This document shows, piece by piece, positions 1 through 11,420 of a stretch of DNA of 64,000 nt. The DNA comes from Nemertoderma westbladi (Eukaryota > Xenacoelomorpha > Nemertodermatida > Nemertodermatidae): the NCBI GenBank assembly GCA_032718475.1, contig JAUCBJ010008237.1, positions 124,001 to 188,000 on the forward strand, in the 5' to 3' direction. Both the position numbers and the translations under genes were made by a program. The notes beneath the pieces are model-generated. The model worked only from the letters and a program-made list of their open reading frames with translations, made no database searches and had not been told where the DNA came from. The stretch's first letter is position 1; each line of letters starts with the position of its first letter.

Positions 1-16
1 ACCGGTTTAAAAATAT

Positions 17-217
17 TTGAAATTAAAATTGCACCAATGGTCTTGTATGCGATTCGGCCCATATTTAACAGTGTATAATCTCAAAGATCTTTACAAAATT
101 AAAGTGACATTTATCAAAAAACTACTCGGAGTCCATAAGTCAGCAATTCATATGATAAACTCAAAGGAGATTTCTAGAAGGATCGCCTGGAATATTTGGT
201 GCAGACGTATTACTTAA
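17..217 (+). pseudogene. LINE C-terminal fragment (tentative)
   Basis: The open stretch contains FIKKLLGVHKSA followed by a partial helix. This resembles the post-RT C-terminal region of CR1/Jockey-like LINE proteins, where a KhLLGV.KSt-type motif is common. No RT or endonuclease motif is in reach and the window edge cuts the context. Inference only; it could be chance. Confidence 0.3.
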
Positions 218-522
218 AGAAGTACTGGAAATATAGAATGGACAGAGAAAACAAATTTGACATGGAGATCTATCAAACTGGCCCGGCGTTCCGATCGATC
301 GACGCTCTGATAGTCCTCGAACCAACAACACAACCGCCACATCATTACGAGAACAACTGTTCACGTGTTGCTCCACAAACCGTGCTGCGATTACTCACCT
401 TTCCACGATCTGTCTTCTGAATGTATTATTCGCTTCTGTAGACGATCCGCGATCGACCGATACCACGTTTTAATCTGTTTAACTAATTGTTTTGCATTTA
501 ATGGCAAACTTTAACAATAGAC

Positions 523-945
523 AGACGGTGTGTCTATTGGTTCACCGTTAGGTCCGACTTTTGCCAACGCATTTCTATCGCATCATGAAGTCGGTTGGCT
601 CGATAATTGTCCAGTTGAAATTAAACCTTTATTTTACCGTCGCTACGTTGATGACACATTTTGGGTCTTTGACAGTGAGTCGTAAGCGGTTCTTCATATA
701 CCCTATACTTCATATACCTATACTCTAAATATCCAAATATCAAGTTTACATGCGAAACTGAAAGAAATAGCTTTATATCCTTTCTTGATATTTTAATCAC
801 TCAGAACAATAATAATTTCAGTTTCGATATAGAAGTTTATCATAAAACAACATATACAGGTCAATCAATATAATGAACTTTCATAGCTATTTACCTTTTC
901 AATACAAGTTTGACCGCCTCTCTCAGTACTTTCATTGACTGACTG
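523..945 (+). pseudogene. Penelope-like element RT fragment (PLE-1)
   Basis: Translation from 523 gives DGVSIGSPLGPTFANAFL, then FYRRYVDDTFWVF, which are the RT motif B region and the YVDD catalytic box. After a stop at about 687 the frame shifts and resumes near 732 with YPNIKFTCE, SFLDILIT and VYHKTTYTG, ending near LPFQYKF. That order (SPLGP, YVDD, PNIKFT, FLDxLIT, VYxKxTxTG) is typical of Penelope-like RTs. The copy is 5'-truncated, has a frameshift and several stops, and keeps no GIY-YIG domain. It is a dead retroelement fragment, independent of the copy at 28.2-29.4 kb. Confidence 0.8.
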
Positions 946-1880
946 TGACGATCCAAAGCAAGACTTTAATAATTATTTAATAAATAATAATTGTGCTCCT
1001 TTAATTTAATGTTGTAATATCCATTACCATTAGTATATCCATTATAATTTATATAATTATTATTAACCATTATAATGGGGCGTATCTTTTCCTCTAAAAA
1101 TTGATAAATAGTTGCGCTTACAATTTTCCAATACATTCAAGTGGTTGAAGCCATTTGGTGTTTATACATATACATATAAACTTACATACATTCATATATC
1201 AATCGTTTTTTTGCCCACCTCTTAAGAACCTTTATTAAAATAAAGGTTCGTTATTGAGGAATGAGTGAGTATATGGATGGACGCTCCCCGGCCCGACCCG
1301 GGCGAGACGGAAATGTAGCGCCGAATATCGATGTGGTGCAGCAGCACCAAAGACCCGTTTTACTGTCGGTGTCTAGGAGTTTCTACCTATTTGGGTACAA
1401 CCAGCATTCCATCTTCAGCAGACATCTGAGATACCAAATAATTGTAAATATATAAATAATTGAATTTTGAAAATCTATTCGCATCAGCAACTCCTTTATT
1501 CTGGAGTGATGGGTTCACGCTGTCTGCTGCCAGGAACACATATGTTTTTCATAATAGATTGCTGGTTGCTTTCGATATCATGAAATCCAGATGTGTTTTC
1601 TAAATTTTTCACTTCAACGTGATTAACGCTCGCATTACTGCTTTCAGACAACCTAATGGGAACGATATGGAGTTTGGGTTTTCTGTGTAATAAGGTAATG
1701 ACACTTGTAAGTCTATGTATGAGTTTTATGCCGACCAATTTCAAACCCTATCGATTCAGACAGAAAATTCGACTGGGTACCATGTAGTTAACCATCCATC
1801 AATTATTGAATACGCAGATAACGGGTTCGAGAGATGCAATCGAAACTGGTAGCAACAGCAACAAGCTCACTATTCTTGGA
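946..1880. other. No gene recognised
   Basis: AT-rich sequence. A 64-codon open stretch at 1261-1455 is GC-richer than its surroundings, but I recognise no family in it. Nothing else is supportable. Confidence 0.5.
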
Positions 1881-1990
1881 ATATAGTGTTGTATTTCAGT
1901 GACCCCCCTCCCCCCCCCCCCCCCCCCCCCTTTACCACCCCCTCAAAAAAAATAATAAAATTACAAATTTTCAAACCTTATTGAGATTAC
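1880..1990 (+). repeat. Family X repeat with poly-C tract (partial)
   Basis: TTGGAATATAGTG..GT followed by TTCAGTGA leads into a C tract (1903-1930), then a TTATTGAGATTACATG-like segment. The same order occurs at 57415-57790 and 62100-62330 (+) and, reversed, at 31785-32265, 58010-58410 and 62330-62640. This is a dispersed repeat in which the homopolymer sits at a fixed internal place. Confidence 0.6.
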
Positions 1991-2397
1991 ATGCAACTTA
2001 GAACTGATATATAGCCCACTGCATTCTTCTTAGTTACTTAGTTGAGCAGTTCAAATTTTTGTATTTTATGAGAACAACGCAGCAGTGTATCTTTTATTTA
2101 CTAAAGATAGAGTTTAAATAAATAAATAATAAATTAAATTAAATTAAAATACATAATATATAATTTAAAATTATTTATAAATATACTTTATTAATATGCG
2201 TATTTAAAAACACGCTGTTCATGTTCAAGTGTTAAATAGGCGATCCTTAGGGAAGTTAGGGATACCACTGCAGTGCCCTGCCGTCGGCTATGAGAGTGCG
2301 CACCCAGCACTAATTTATTAACACAAAAATAACTATTAATGTGTTATGAATAGCATTACTATTAATAATAAAAACATTGATTGTGTGGACGCACGTT
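1991..2397. other. AT-rich spacer, no gene
   Basis: Low-complexity A/T sequence, with runs such as AAATAAATAAATAATAAATTAAA near 2110. No coding signal. Confidence 0.5.
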
Positions 2398-3303
2398 TAT
2401 GATGGATGCACGACGAACTCTTCCGGATGCACGACGATCTTTTCCAGAAGCTCGAAGAACTCTTCCGGAAGCATGACGAACTCTTGCGGAAGCATGACGA
2501 ATTCTTCCAGAAGTACGACGAACTCTTCCGGATGCACGACGAACTCTTCCGGATTCACGACGAACTCTTCCAGAAGCACGACTAACTCTTCCGGAAGCAC
2601 GACGAACTCTTCTGGATGCGCGACGAACTCTTTCGGATGCACGACAACTCTTCCGGATGCACGACGAACTCTTCCGGATGCACGACGAACTCTTCCGGAT
2701 GCACGACATCTCTGCTGGATGCTCGAAGAATTCTTCCAGATGCTCGATGAACTCTTCTGGATGCACGACAACTCTTCCGGATGCATGAAAACTCTTCTGG
2801 ATGCACGACGAACTATTCCGGAACACAACGAACTATTCCAGATGCATGTCGAACTCTTCTGGATACATGACGAACTATCCAAATGCATGACAAACTCTTT
2901 CGGATGCACAACAACTCTTCCAGATGCACAACGAACTCTTCCGGATGCACGACGAACTCTTCTGGATGCGCGATGAACTCTTCCGTAAGCACGAAAACTC
3001 TTCCAGATGCACGACGAACTCTTCCGGATGCACGACAACTCTTCCGGATGCTCGAAGAATTCTTCCGGATGCTCGACGAACTCTTCCGGATGCACGACAA
3101 CTCTTCCGGATGCACGACAACTCTTACGGAAGCACAACGAACTATTCCGGATGCATGGCGAACTCTTCCGGATACACGACAAACTATCCGGATACATGAC
3201 GAACTCTTCTGGATGCACGACGAACTCTTCCGTAAGCACGACGAACTCTTCCGGATGCGCGATGAACTCTTCGGTATGCATGACAACCCTTTTGGATGCG
3301 CGA
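2398..3303. repeat. 21-bp minisatellite, ~43 units
   Basis: Unit approximately CTCTTCCGGATGCACGACGAA, with 20-bp variants (CGACAACTC) and substitutions. Because 21 is divisible by three, long open frames appear on both strands (heptads such as MHDELFR or HPEEFVV). The frames break wherever a 20-bp unit occurs, and no single frame spans the array. I treat these open frames as artefacts of the repeat rather than genes. Confidence 0.95.
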
Positions 3304-5126
3304 AATTAGATTAAAAATCTAGTTTTGAAGTAGTAGATCTGTTCTAAACATCTGTCATGGTATTTTCCTTACCAATAATGTGTAATGTGGTAAATTACAT
3401 TGAAAATTCTACCAATGGGCTTGTCTATCAGTAAAAATGATTTCCATCACCAGAAACAGACACTACAGAAAACATGCACTCATGTGAAAATGAATTATAT
3501 TTATATGTCAACCCCAATCCAATGTAAAACTAAAAAAAACTAAAACACATAAATATCTAACTGACATCAATTTCCAACTGATATTCGAGACAGGTCTTCA
3601 AATGAGAGAAACCTCTAAGGCTAGAGACACCAAGGTATGGTAAACTCTCGTCGAACTCACAAACATATTATAATCTTATAATGAAGCTGACTGTGCTTTA
3701 TATAATTGCGCTGATTAGTCGCAAAAGAGGTGATGAATTGTTAGTAATACCAGTCATCCATGTAAATGTGTGAAGCTGTTTAGGCGTAGCTGCAAATGGA
3801 ATAATCATTGATTATTCCATTGCATAATCAAATACTCCCCGGATTTTTTTTATCTGGGTCGGTTTTGATGAGTACTAAAAACCACACAGTTTAACATAGA
3901 TTTTTCCAAAACAACGTTTCTCAGGATTCAAATTCAATCCACCCTCCAACAAATGTTACAACACATATTCTCAAACATTGTAAATCTTACAACAGCATAA
4001 GGCTTCATTGTGAATTGGACGTTGTGAAACTGTGAAACTTGCCAAAGCCAGAGCACCATTGTAAGGCAACACGTGTCTTGAAAAAGGGACAAGTACTGGG
4101 CTAACTCCTAAACGAATAGGTTTAGCATATTTTTTTATACGTACAGGTAGAGTTTTTCTGCTCTTGATAGAATGCACTCTTGATGGTTGTAAGTAATTGT
4201 TCATTTATTTATTATATCCCACTTTACAGCAATCTTAGTTTTTAATTCACTCCAACTGGTACAATTTTGGACCACTTTGCCTCAGTTTCCATGGAATCGG
4301 AATTACTTTTCTGAAGTCTCTAGACTAATGCGCTTTTGTGTGTTTGTAGTGGAATTTGTCAATTTCACAAAAATGCCTAATCACAACCAGGAATGACAAA
4401 TGTACAATATCAGTTCTCGTGAGTGGCGCAGTGTGAGATCCAAGCCAAACATATATGAAGCAAACACCCAAACCTGAAATCAATATTGGAGCAAAGATTA
4501 ACGAGTCCTCGATTTAGCTCGTCCAAAACATCATGTGTTTGGTATTATTATTTTTATTTGGTATAAATTGCTTCCCATGTACGTACATATGAAACATAAT
4601 ACTCGCCCTTTTGCGAGGTATATTTCCAACTCTCCTAATGTAAAGTAACAGAAACAAATTATACCTATCTATCTGCATTACATATGTTTTCCTGATTACA
4701 TCGTATTCCAATATTGACTAAGTATAGGAGGAGCCTATTCAACTGTACAACATATTTACTTAATTATTTAGAGAAGATGAAGGCTGGCCATCGCGACAGT
4801 TATATGTAAACGTATGTAAATTTATGAGTCTGTTATCAGTACTTCACTAGGCTATGGTAATCCAATACATTACCATATTTGCTCACCATCAACCGTAGTA
4901 TTATATCACTTGCATGAAATAGAGCAGGACAACATGCACTTTAGTTTGAAATAATTTTACTGCCTACATTGGTTTGAAACTATTACCCATTCATTACTTA
5001 AATTCGAAAGTTCATATATTTCCTACTTTAGGTGGAAACGTTATTACATTGATTACTTAAGTTTGATTTCCTTTTCCGTTTACTATTACTATCGGCATTT
5101 TGCATTGTTGCTGCATTACATATATT
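3304..5126. other. No gene recognised, 1.8 kb
   Basis: Mixed-composition sequence. Short open stretches (3971-4204 minus, 4514-4711 minus) show no family motif, no splice context and AT-driven codon use. Nothing supportable. Confidence 0.5.
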
Positions 5127-5253
5127 AAGAATGCTATGCCGGCTTGTCGACAAAGTTGTGCCGCCACAACTCCCTATCACCCATGACATTTGCTAGATCA
5201 TCCGCATATTCATGGTCAGTGTCCTGTAAGAGGCTTCTCAAGAAAGTTTTGTG
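5127..5253 (-). mobile_element. LINE-A 3'-end fragment
   Basis: Reading the minus strand, this matches the last part of LINE-A, i.e. the segment encoding the WRCNFV..KPAQHS terminus. The same bases occur at 29627-29755 (minus) and, on the plus strand, at about 26250-26375. Only the 3' ~125 bp is present, consistent with a severely 5'-truncated insertion followed by decay. Confidence 0.8.
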
Positions 5254-6129
5254 AAATAAGTAACTTTTTTTTGCCTCGTTTGATTTACCTTAACATCTTA
5301 AGTGACATCGGCAGCTGGTGGTGGTGGGCGGATCGTCTCTCTTCCACGGCTGGGTGGGGGTGAGCAGAGCGCAGTAGGTTTCTGCGGGAAGACATATATA
5401 TGTATGTATGTGTATATGTTTGTGTAGGATGTATCTCTTAGTGGGTAGTGTTAATGATATTGCTATTGTTTTTGTAATAAATAAATATCCATGTGTTTTC
5501 ATACGTGCCATATGTTGTGTATATTCCATTCTCCATTCTGTGTCCAACCAGTTTATAGTTATTGGCCGTGACGATGTTATATAAGTTTATAACTTGTTAT
5601 TGTATCGGTCCAACTTGTTTTGGAAAATATACATTATATTATATTATTAAAGAGTTGTATCATGAGTTTGTTAGCCATTAGGATTGGTATTTCGTATTTA
5701 TTCCCTTTCTATGTCCCATCTGCAGATCGCTATTAGCTGATGTTCTGAAGTCATTTACTACAATTAATTCCCATAGATTTACATAGCAATATATGTAGGA
5801 TTGATATGCCTCTATAACTTGTAGCTTGATCCTTCTGGCGATTGCCACATTTTAGCTGGGGTTGTAAGAGAGATTAAACATATTGTCTGGGTAGATGCAG
5901 GTATAGCAGCGCATTGTAGTTATGTACTTATTAATAAGTATACTATATGTTGGCATAAGATATCTGATACACCATATAATATATGTTCTGCAGTCATATT
6001 TGCAATATCAGCCGCTATGCCTTTGTGTAACTTTTTAAATGCTTCTTGGTTTTGAGTGGGTGTTTTTAATTTACAGTCTGCGATAGGTGTTTCTTTGCAG
6101 CTTTCGAGGTCATTTTGTTGGGGCTGTGG
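5254..6129. other. No gene recognised; short microsatellite
   Basis: A TATG/TGTA-rich run lies at about 5394-5422. The minus-strand open stretch at 5290-5547 crosses it and has no recognisable domain. Confidence 0.45.
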
Positions 6130-6310
6130 TTAACCCGTATAACGCAGGAAACAAGGTGACACAATCAATTTATATATTTGATGGTTTTCAAAACTTGGTG
6201 CTTGCACAAAATTTTGCACCCACTTCCGAAAAATACAAATTTCAGATCTCTAGTTAGATAATTATTTATTCCATTGAATTCAGAACCGCCATAAATCTCT
6301 AAAACGCGAG
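6130..6310 (+). repeat. Isolated unit of ~162-bp satellite (family S)
   Basis: Contains TAACGCAGGAAACAAG, TTTGATGG, TTTTGCACCCACTTCCGAAA and TTCCATTGAATTCAGAACC in the same order as units at 10770-11420. A related, diverged unit lies near 8180-8290. Confidence 0.7.
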
Positions 6311-6545
6311 AAATAAGTTATTAATACATCTAAGAAATAATACATCTATGAGTGTTGTAGGGTTGATGTGCAAGTTTGTTACAGTGAGTTCAAATGTTTG
6401 TTGTATGTGTTCATAAAAAGTTAGCAAAGGGTTGATCTTTGTGATATGGTATTTATCATCTGGGTTCCATTCAGGTCTCCCGCAAGCAAAGTAAGTTTCT
6501 AAGGTAGTTGCAATGTCATCCATGATTGAACTAAGTTTTTCACAT

Positions 6546-6590
6546 TCTTCAGTGTATGTATGTACCTATGTATGTATGTATGTATGTATA
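6546..6590. repeat. GTAT microsatellite
   Basis: Uninterrupted and near-uninterrupted GTAT repeats. Confidence 0.9.
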
Positions 6591-6984
6591 ATATAGAGTT
6601 TCAAATATATAGAGTGAAATAATAACTATTAATCTAAAATGTCTCCAGGCGTTGAGATAGAAGGGCTGTTGAGGGTCTAACCACGGTTATAAATAATTGA
6701 AAAAGTAGATTTTTACCGTATGCGCATATTGCGTCCGTTGCAGATGTCTTCAGTGGTATTTATTTAAATAATGACAAAATGAGTGTTAAAATAAATTTAT
6801 ATAAAAACAGAATTACTGGCTGGGTAGAACGCGTACATTCAAGGGCTGTAGGGGGTATCCAAAATCCTAGTTAGAGTCCTTTATGGATTCCTGAGCTCGT
6901 CTGACTGGGTGTAGTTGTTGCTAAATTTATAGGTAGATCCCAAATCCCCATGATTGTCAACATTTGGGGATTATTTATAGGCGA

Positions 6985-7200
6985 GGATGTCGTCCAGGTT
7001 TCGTTTGTCAACGAGAACTCTGGTGAGAACATCATCCAGAGTTCAGTTCTTGGTGGGAATATTATCCGGGGTTTATTTTTACCTCGCCTGTGCTTCGGTT
7101 GTCAATGAAATTGTTGTCCGGGGTTCGGATGTCGCCACCTGGATTCAGTTGTCGACGTAAAAGTCTTCCACGATTCGGTTGTCGATGAGAATATTCTATC
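6985..7200. repeat. Degenerate ~30-bp repeat
   Basis: Recurring segments of the form TTCGGTTGTCRAYGARAA followed by ..GTCC..GG (for example near 6998, 7096, 7145 and 7167) give an imperfect tandem array. No open frame of note. Confidence 0.5.
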
Positions 7201-7829
7201 CTATCTATTCTATTTAGACTAGTGAGTGCTTTCTGGTGAGTGCACTACCAGTCCCATTATTTCCTCCACCTGGTCTCTGACTCTTCTAGGGACTATCTTC
7301 AGTTTGTCAGCAGCACAAGGTCCAGTCTACCCCCTTCCATAACCATAGCTAATTCTTGCTGGTTGGAATGGTTAGTACAGTAAGTATTACAGTCAGTAAA
7401 GTATTGATCATGCAGCAGTCAGCAGTAAGCATATATTTCACTTATATATATATATATACTTATATACAATTCACTTATTATTAGTAAGCATATATGTATG
7501 TATATGTGACTTCTAAAAATCCTCCCTAGCCGGAGGGCACTTTTTTCAAAAAGGTGAAGAATATAAAAGCAGCCCATATCTATAAAAAGGATACTTTTCT
7601 CAAATTGTCAGAGTTGGCCTTTCGAACCAACACCCTAGGCTACGTGCCTACATCTTTGAAGTCTGTCTCTATCCCTCATACAGTAGTAATTCCTAGTTAC
7701 AGTGTAGTAAATAGCCCTGATTGCGATCGAAACCACGTACTTTGGGCGAAATATACTTATACTACAGTACATACAGTTGTAAACCAACCATGAAGTTAGG
7801 TAATGAATCACCCTTTTACCTGCCCGTTT
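7201..7829. other. No gene recognised
   Basis: Contains a TA run (7443-7460) and an open stretch (7554-7793) leading toward the LINE-C fragment. I cannot assign that stretch; it may be decayed LINE linker. Confidence 0.4.
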
Positions 7830-7837
7830 TCTTAGGA

Positions 7838-8660
7838 TGCTCCTGAAGTACTTAAAGTGCCTATTACTTTTATTATTAATTAATCTATCGTAGATAATGT
7901 AGAACCAGGCGAACTGAAATTAGCTAAGATTGTACCGCTGTATAAAAAGAATAGTAAAGTAGAACCCTGTAATTACAGACCTGTTTGTATCTTAACCTTA
8001 TTCCCGATGGGGGGTGGGGGGGGGGGGGGGGTGGGCGAACCCCCCCTACCCTTGAATATAATTACTGTAAAACTGTACAACTACATTATGTATCTGTCGA
8101 TTTTTTTTAGAATTAGCCAAATTGAATGGCGCATCTTTTGCAAAAAACAGCGTCGCAGTTGGATTTGTACTTTTCGATGTGGGTTCCACATAAAAATTTT
8201 GTCCCCATCACAAATATTTTTTATATTTTCGAATTTTATAAGGTCATTTATTTCAACGCATAATTATAGGTTTTCTGGACTGCTGAATCGATTGAAAGTA
8301 AGATTGAAGCCTCAAGTCTTAGTTATTTTCTCTACTATTAGTTATTAAAATAAGACAAGTTTTGAAATTTGGTCCTGATAAAGTGTATAATGGTAAGTGT
8401 CCCAATTACCTAAAACAAAAATTCAACAGAGTACGCGATACACACTCTTACAGTACCAGAGCTAGTGCTTCAAACTTCTACCTCCCGAATTGTAACTTCT
8501 TCGAATCTGATACTTTCTTTTTTTAACGGTATTAAAAATTGGAACGCTCTGCCTAATGAAATTAAAATCCTAGATAATCAACATTCTTTTAAATCTGCAG
8601 TTAAATCTCACCTCCATGTGCAATGTAAAAATAGGTACAATAGTCCTTCAGAGAATTATT
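7838..8660 (+). pseudogene. Internally replaced CR1/Jockey-like LINE (LINE-C)
   Basis: At 7838-8005 the translation reads APEVLKVPITFII and then GELKLAKIVPLYKK..CNYRPVCIL, the start of a non-LTR RT domain (the NYRPI motif). At about 8395-8660 it reads CPNYLKQKF, then after a frameshift FFNGIKNWNALPNEIK..SFKSAVKSHL, the usual C-terminal tail of such proteins. Motifs A to C are missing. The middle (about 8006-8345) is a G tract plus sequence related to satellite family S. The copy is dead. The order of events (deletion, then satellite insertion) is inference. Confidence 0.75.
8009..8034. repeat. Poly-G tract
   Basis: Almost pure G, interrupted by two T, at the junction between the LINE-C RT fragment and satellite-like sequence. 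Confidence 0.9.
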
Positions 8661-8662
8661 AG

Positions 8663-9300
8663 TTTATTAATTATTTACAATTTAAACTGTAATTACGTTT
8701 TATAATAAATTGTTCGGTACATTACATATTTATCGTTGAGTCGGGCATTGTCACGCTCTCGGCATATATTAGGTAACTGACATATTTTATTTAGTTGGAG
8801 TTGGAATGGGATTTTGATTTAGATTCGGTAAAATCAAGTAGACTATGCCCCATGTGTTGTCTAGCCTAGCCTAAACAGATTTACATAGATGTTATACACA
8901 TCATTATAGCGAATTAACACTCAAGTCAATCCGAAGTTCATCTGATATGCCATTCATTTTCAAATACATTCTAATGTTAAACAAACTCACCAATAATATT
9001 GTATTCAATTTGACTTTTATTGAATTATTATTTAGTAATAGCATGACCTACTATATATAATTAGTAGGTCATGGTTATAGTGATTGTTTCTCGGTATCAC
9101 AAAATTTAACCTAATTGGCCTACAATTATACAAGGGTGGGACATCGGTGCTGGTTGAGCAGTACGAGCTGATGCTCATTTCTCTCAAAAATCTATACTAA
9201 TTTATTACGCAAACTTTTCCAAAAATTTAGAATTTCAAATAAAATTAAAGTTTCTTTGTAGTTGAAGATATCGAAGTAACAACATCACGAAGACATCAAC
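8663..9300. other. No gene recognised
   Basis: AT-rich. CTACTATATATAATTAGTAGG near 9050 forms a short hairpin. No coding signal. Confidence 0.5.
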
Positions 9301-10085
9301 ATCAGGGCCAGTTCCAGTTGATAAACAGCACATGGGACATTATCAGGGCCAGTTCCAGTTGATAAACAGCACATGGGACATTATCAGGGCCAGTTCCAGT
9401 TGATAAACAGCACATGGGACATTATCAGGGCCAGTTCCAGTTGATAAACAGCACATGGGACATTATCAGGGCCAGTTCCAGTTGATAAACAGCACATGGG
9501 ACATTATCAGGGCCAGTTCCAGTTGATAAACAGCACATGGGGCATTATCAGGGCCAGTTCCAGTTGATAAACAGCACATGGGACATTATCAGGGCCAGTT
9601 CCAGTTGATAAACAGCACATGGGGCATTATCAGGGCCAGTTCCAGTTGATAAACAGCACATGGGGCATTATCAGGGCCAATTCCAGTTGATAAACAGCAC
9701 ATGGGACATTATCAGGGCCAGTTCCAGTTGATAAACAGCACATGGGACATTATCAGGGCCAGTTCCAGTTGATAAACAGCACATGGGGCATTATCAGGGC
9801 CAGTTCCAGTTGATAAACAGCACATGGGGCATTATCAGGGCCAATTCCAGTTGATAAACAGCACATGGGACATTATCAGGGCCAGTTCCAGTTGATAAAC
9901 AGCACATGTGACATTAACATGGGCAGTTCACAGTGCTAAACAGCACATGGGCCATTATCAGGGCCAGTTCCCAGTGCTAAACAGCACATGGGACATTATC
10001 AGGGCCAGTTCAGAGTGTTAAACAGCACATGGGACATTAACAGGGCCAGTCCCCGGTGCTAAACAGCACATGGGACATTATCAGG
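9301..10085. repeat. 41-bp minisatellite, ~19 units
   Basis: Unit starts ATCAGGGCCAGTTCCAGTTG and ends CAGCACATGGGACATT. Most units are near-identical and differ mainly at GGGACATT versus GGGGCATT. The last four (from about 9905) are more diverged, the usual pattern of array-edge decay. LINE-A 3'-end sequence follows within about 50 bp. Confidence 0.97.
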
Positions 10086-10129
10086 GCTAATCTGGCTGAA
10101 AATCATGGGCGATAGGGCGTTGAGTCGAC

Positions 10130-10195
10130 GCTTTGATGATAAGCCGCCATAACATTCTCATTGCAGCTGCAATGCAGCGTGCTGATTATACATTA
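10130..10195 (+). mobile_element. LINE-A 3'-tail fragment
   Basis: GATAAGCCGCCATAACATTC and then GCAGCTGCAATGCAGCGTGC align with the LINE-A tail at 26355-26405. Very short and diverged. Confidence 0.55.
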
Positions 10196-10769
10196 TAGAA
10201 CAGCCCATATTGCATTACCTCTTCAATACAAAATGTAAATGCTATCTATATTATTCAATCATTCCCTGCGATATCACAACTACTGAGATGCCACGAATAT
10301 ATAAGGGAATCTATATTAATACTAGAATGAAAAGTATATAATATTTTTTGCAACGAAATGCTTCAAAACACGAAATGTTCATTTTCATTAATTTCTACTC
10401 GATCCGCCCCTCAAATTTATAGGCTAAACGTCTGATTTATTTATTTTGCGTAGATTTCTTTATTCTGAATTACAATGAAAAAAATGTAGAGAAATATACT
10501 GGGGTGGTTTTTGCAAGACCAAAATTTCAAGTAGTGAATAATTTTCAAAAAATATGAAAATTAGAATTTTCACTCGTTTCGATTTGTAAAAAATTAATTG
10601 TATCACGACGGTAAGCATCACTTTTTATTTGAACACAAAAAAAAATTCACTTATACTATGCTACGCTATAATTTCACCTTTTTAGGTTTTCTGGGGCGCA
10701 GATTCTAATGGAATACATTTCTAATTATCCTGATCGTTGCCACTCGTATTTTCTCAGCGTAATATGGCT
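10196..10769. other. No gene recognised
   Basis: AT-rich sequence grading into satellite family S. Nothing coding. Confidence 0.45.
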
Positions 10770-11420
10770 AATTTTTGTGCTAGCACCAAATTTCGTACCC
10801 ATCACCAAAAAATACAAGTTTGAGATGTCCAGTGCTGTTTTTATTGAATCCATCGGATTCAGTACCGTCATTAACTCGTGTAATGCAAGAAACAAGATGA
10901 TGCTATCTATTGATAAATTTGATAATTTTCAAAATTTGGTGCTGGCATAAAATTTTCACCCACCGCCGTAAAAAACAAGTGTGAGAAATCTTATGCAATT
11001 TTTACTTCTTCCACTGAATTCAGACCCTCACAAACCCATATAACGCAAGTAACAAGATCACACGATAAATTGATATATTTGATGGATTTCAAAATTTGCT
11101 GCTAGCACCAAATTTTGCACCCACTTACGAAAAATACATGTTCGAGATGTCTAGTAATATAATTATTTATTCCATTGAATTCAGAACACACATAAACCTG
11201 TAAAATGCGAGTTTTGTGTTGCAGTTCCAATTTTGCAAACAGCACCGAAAAATACAAGTTTGATATGCCGAGTGAAACTCTTATATATTCCATCGAAATT
11301 AGAATCCAAAAAAACATTATCACGCAAAAAAACAGGTTCGAACAATCAATTTCTAAAATTGACATATTTTCAAATTTGGTGCCAATTGCAAACAGCAAAA
11401 AACCGGTGTAAACTCAAAAA
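10770..11420 (+). repeat. Degenerate ~162-bp tandem satellite (family S)
   Basis: The landmark GGTGCTAGCACCAAATTT-like segment recurs near 10776, 10938, 11098, 11215 and 11378. Spacings are about 162, 160, 117 and 163, so one unit has a deletion. Between landmarks, GAAAAATACAAGTTTGAGAT and TTCCATYGAATTCAGA recur. Open stretches on both strands here are repeat by-products. Confidence 0.75.

Noticed and set aside
2397-3281. 294-codon minus-strand open frame as a gene
   Set aside because: It lies entirely inside the 21-bp minisatellite. Equally long frames exist in other phases and on the other strand, and none extends beyond the array.
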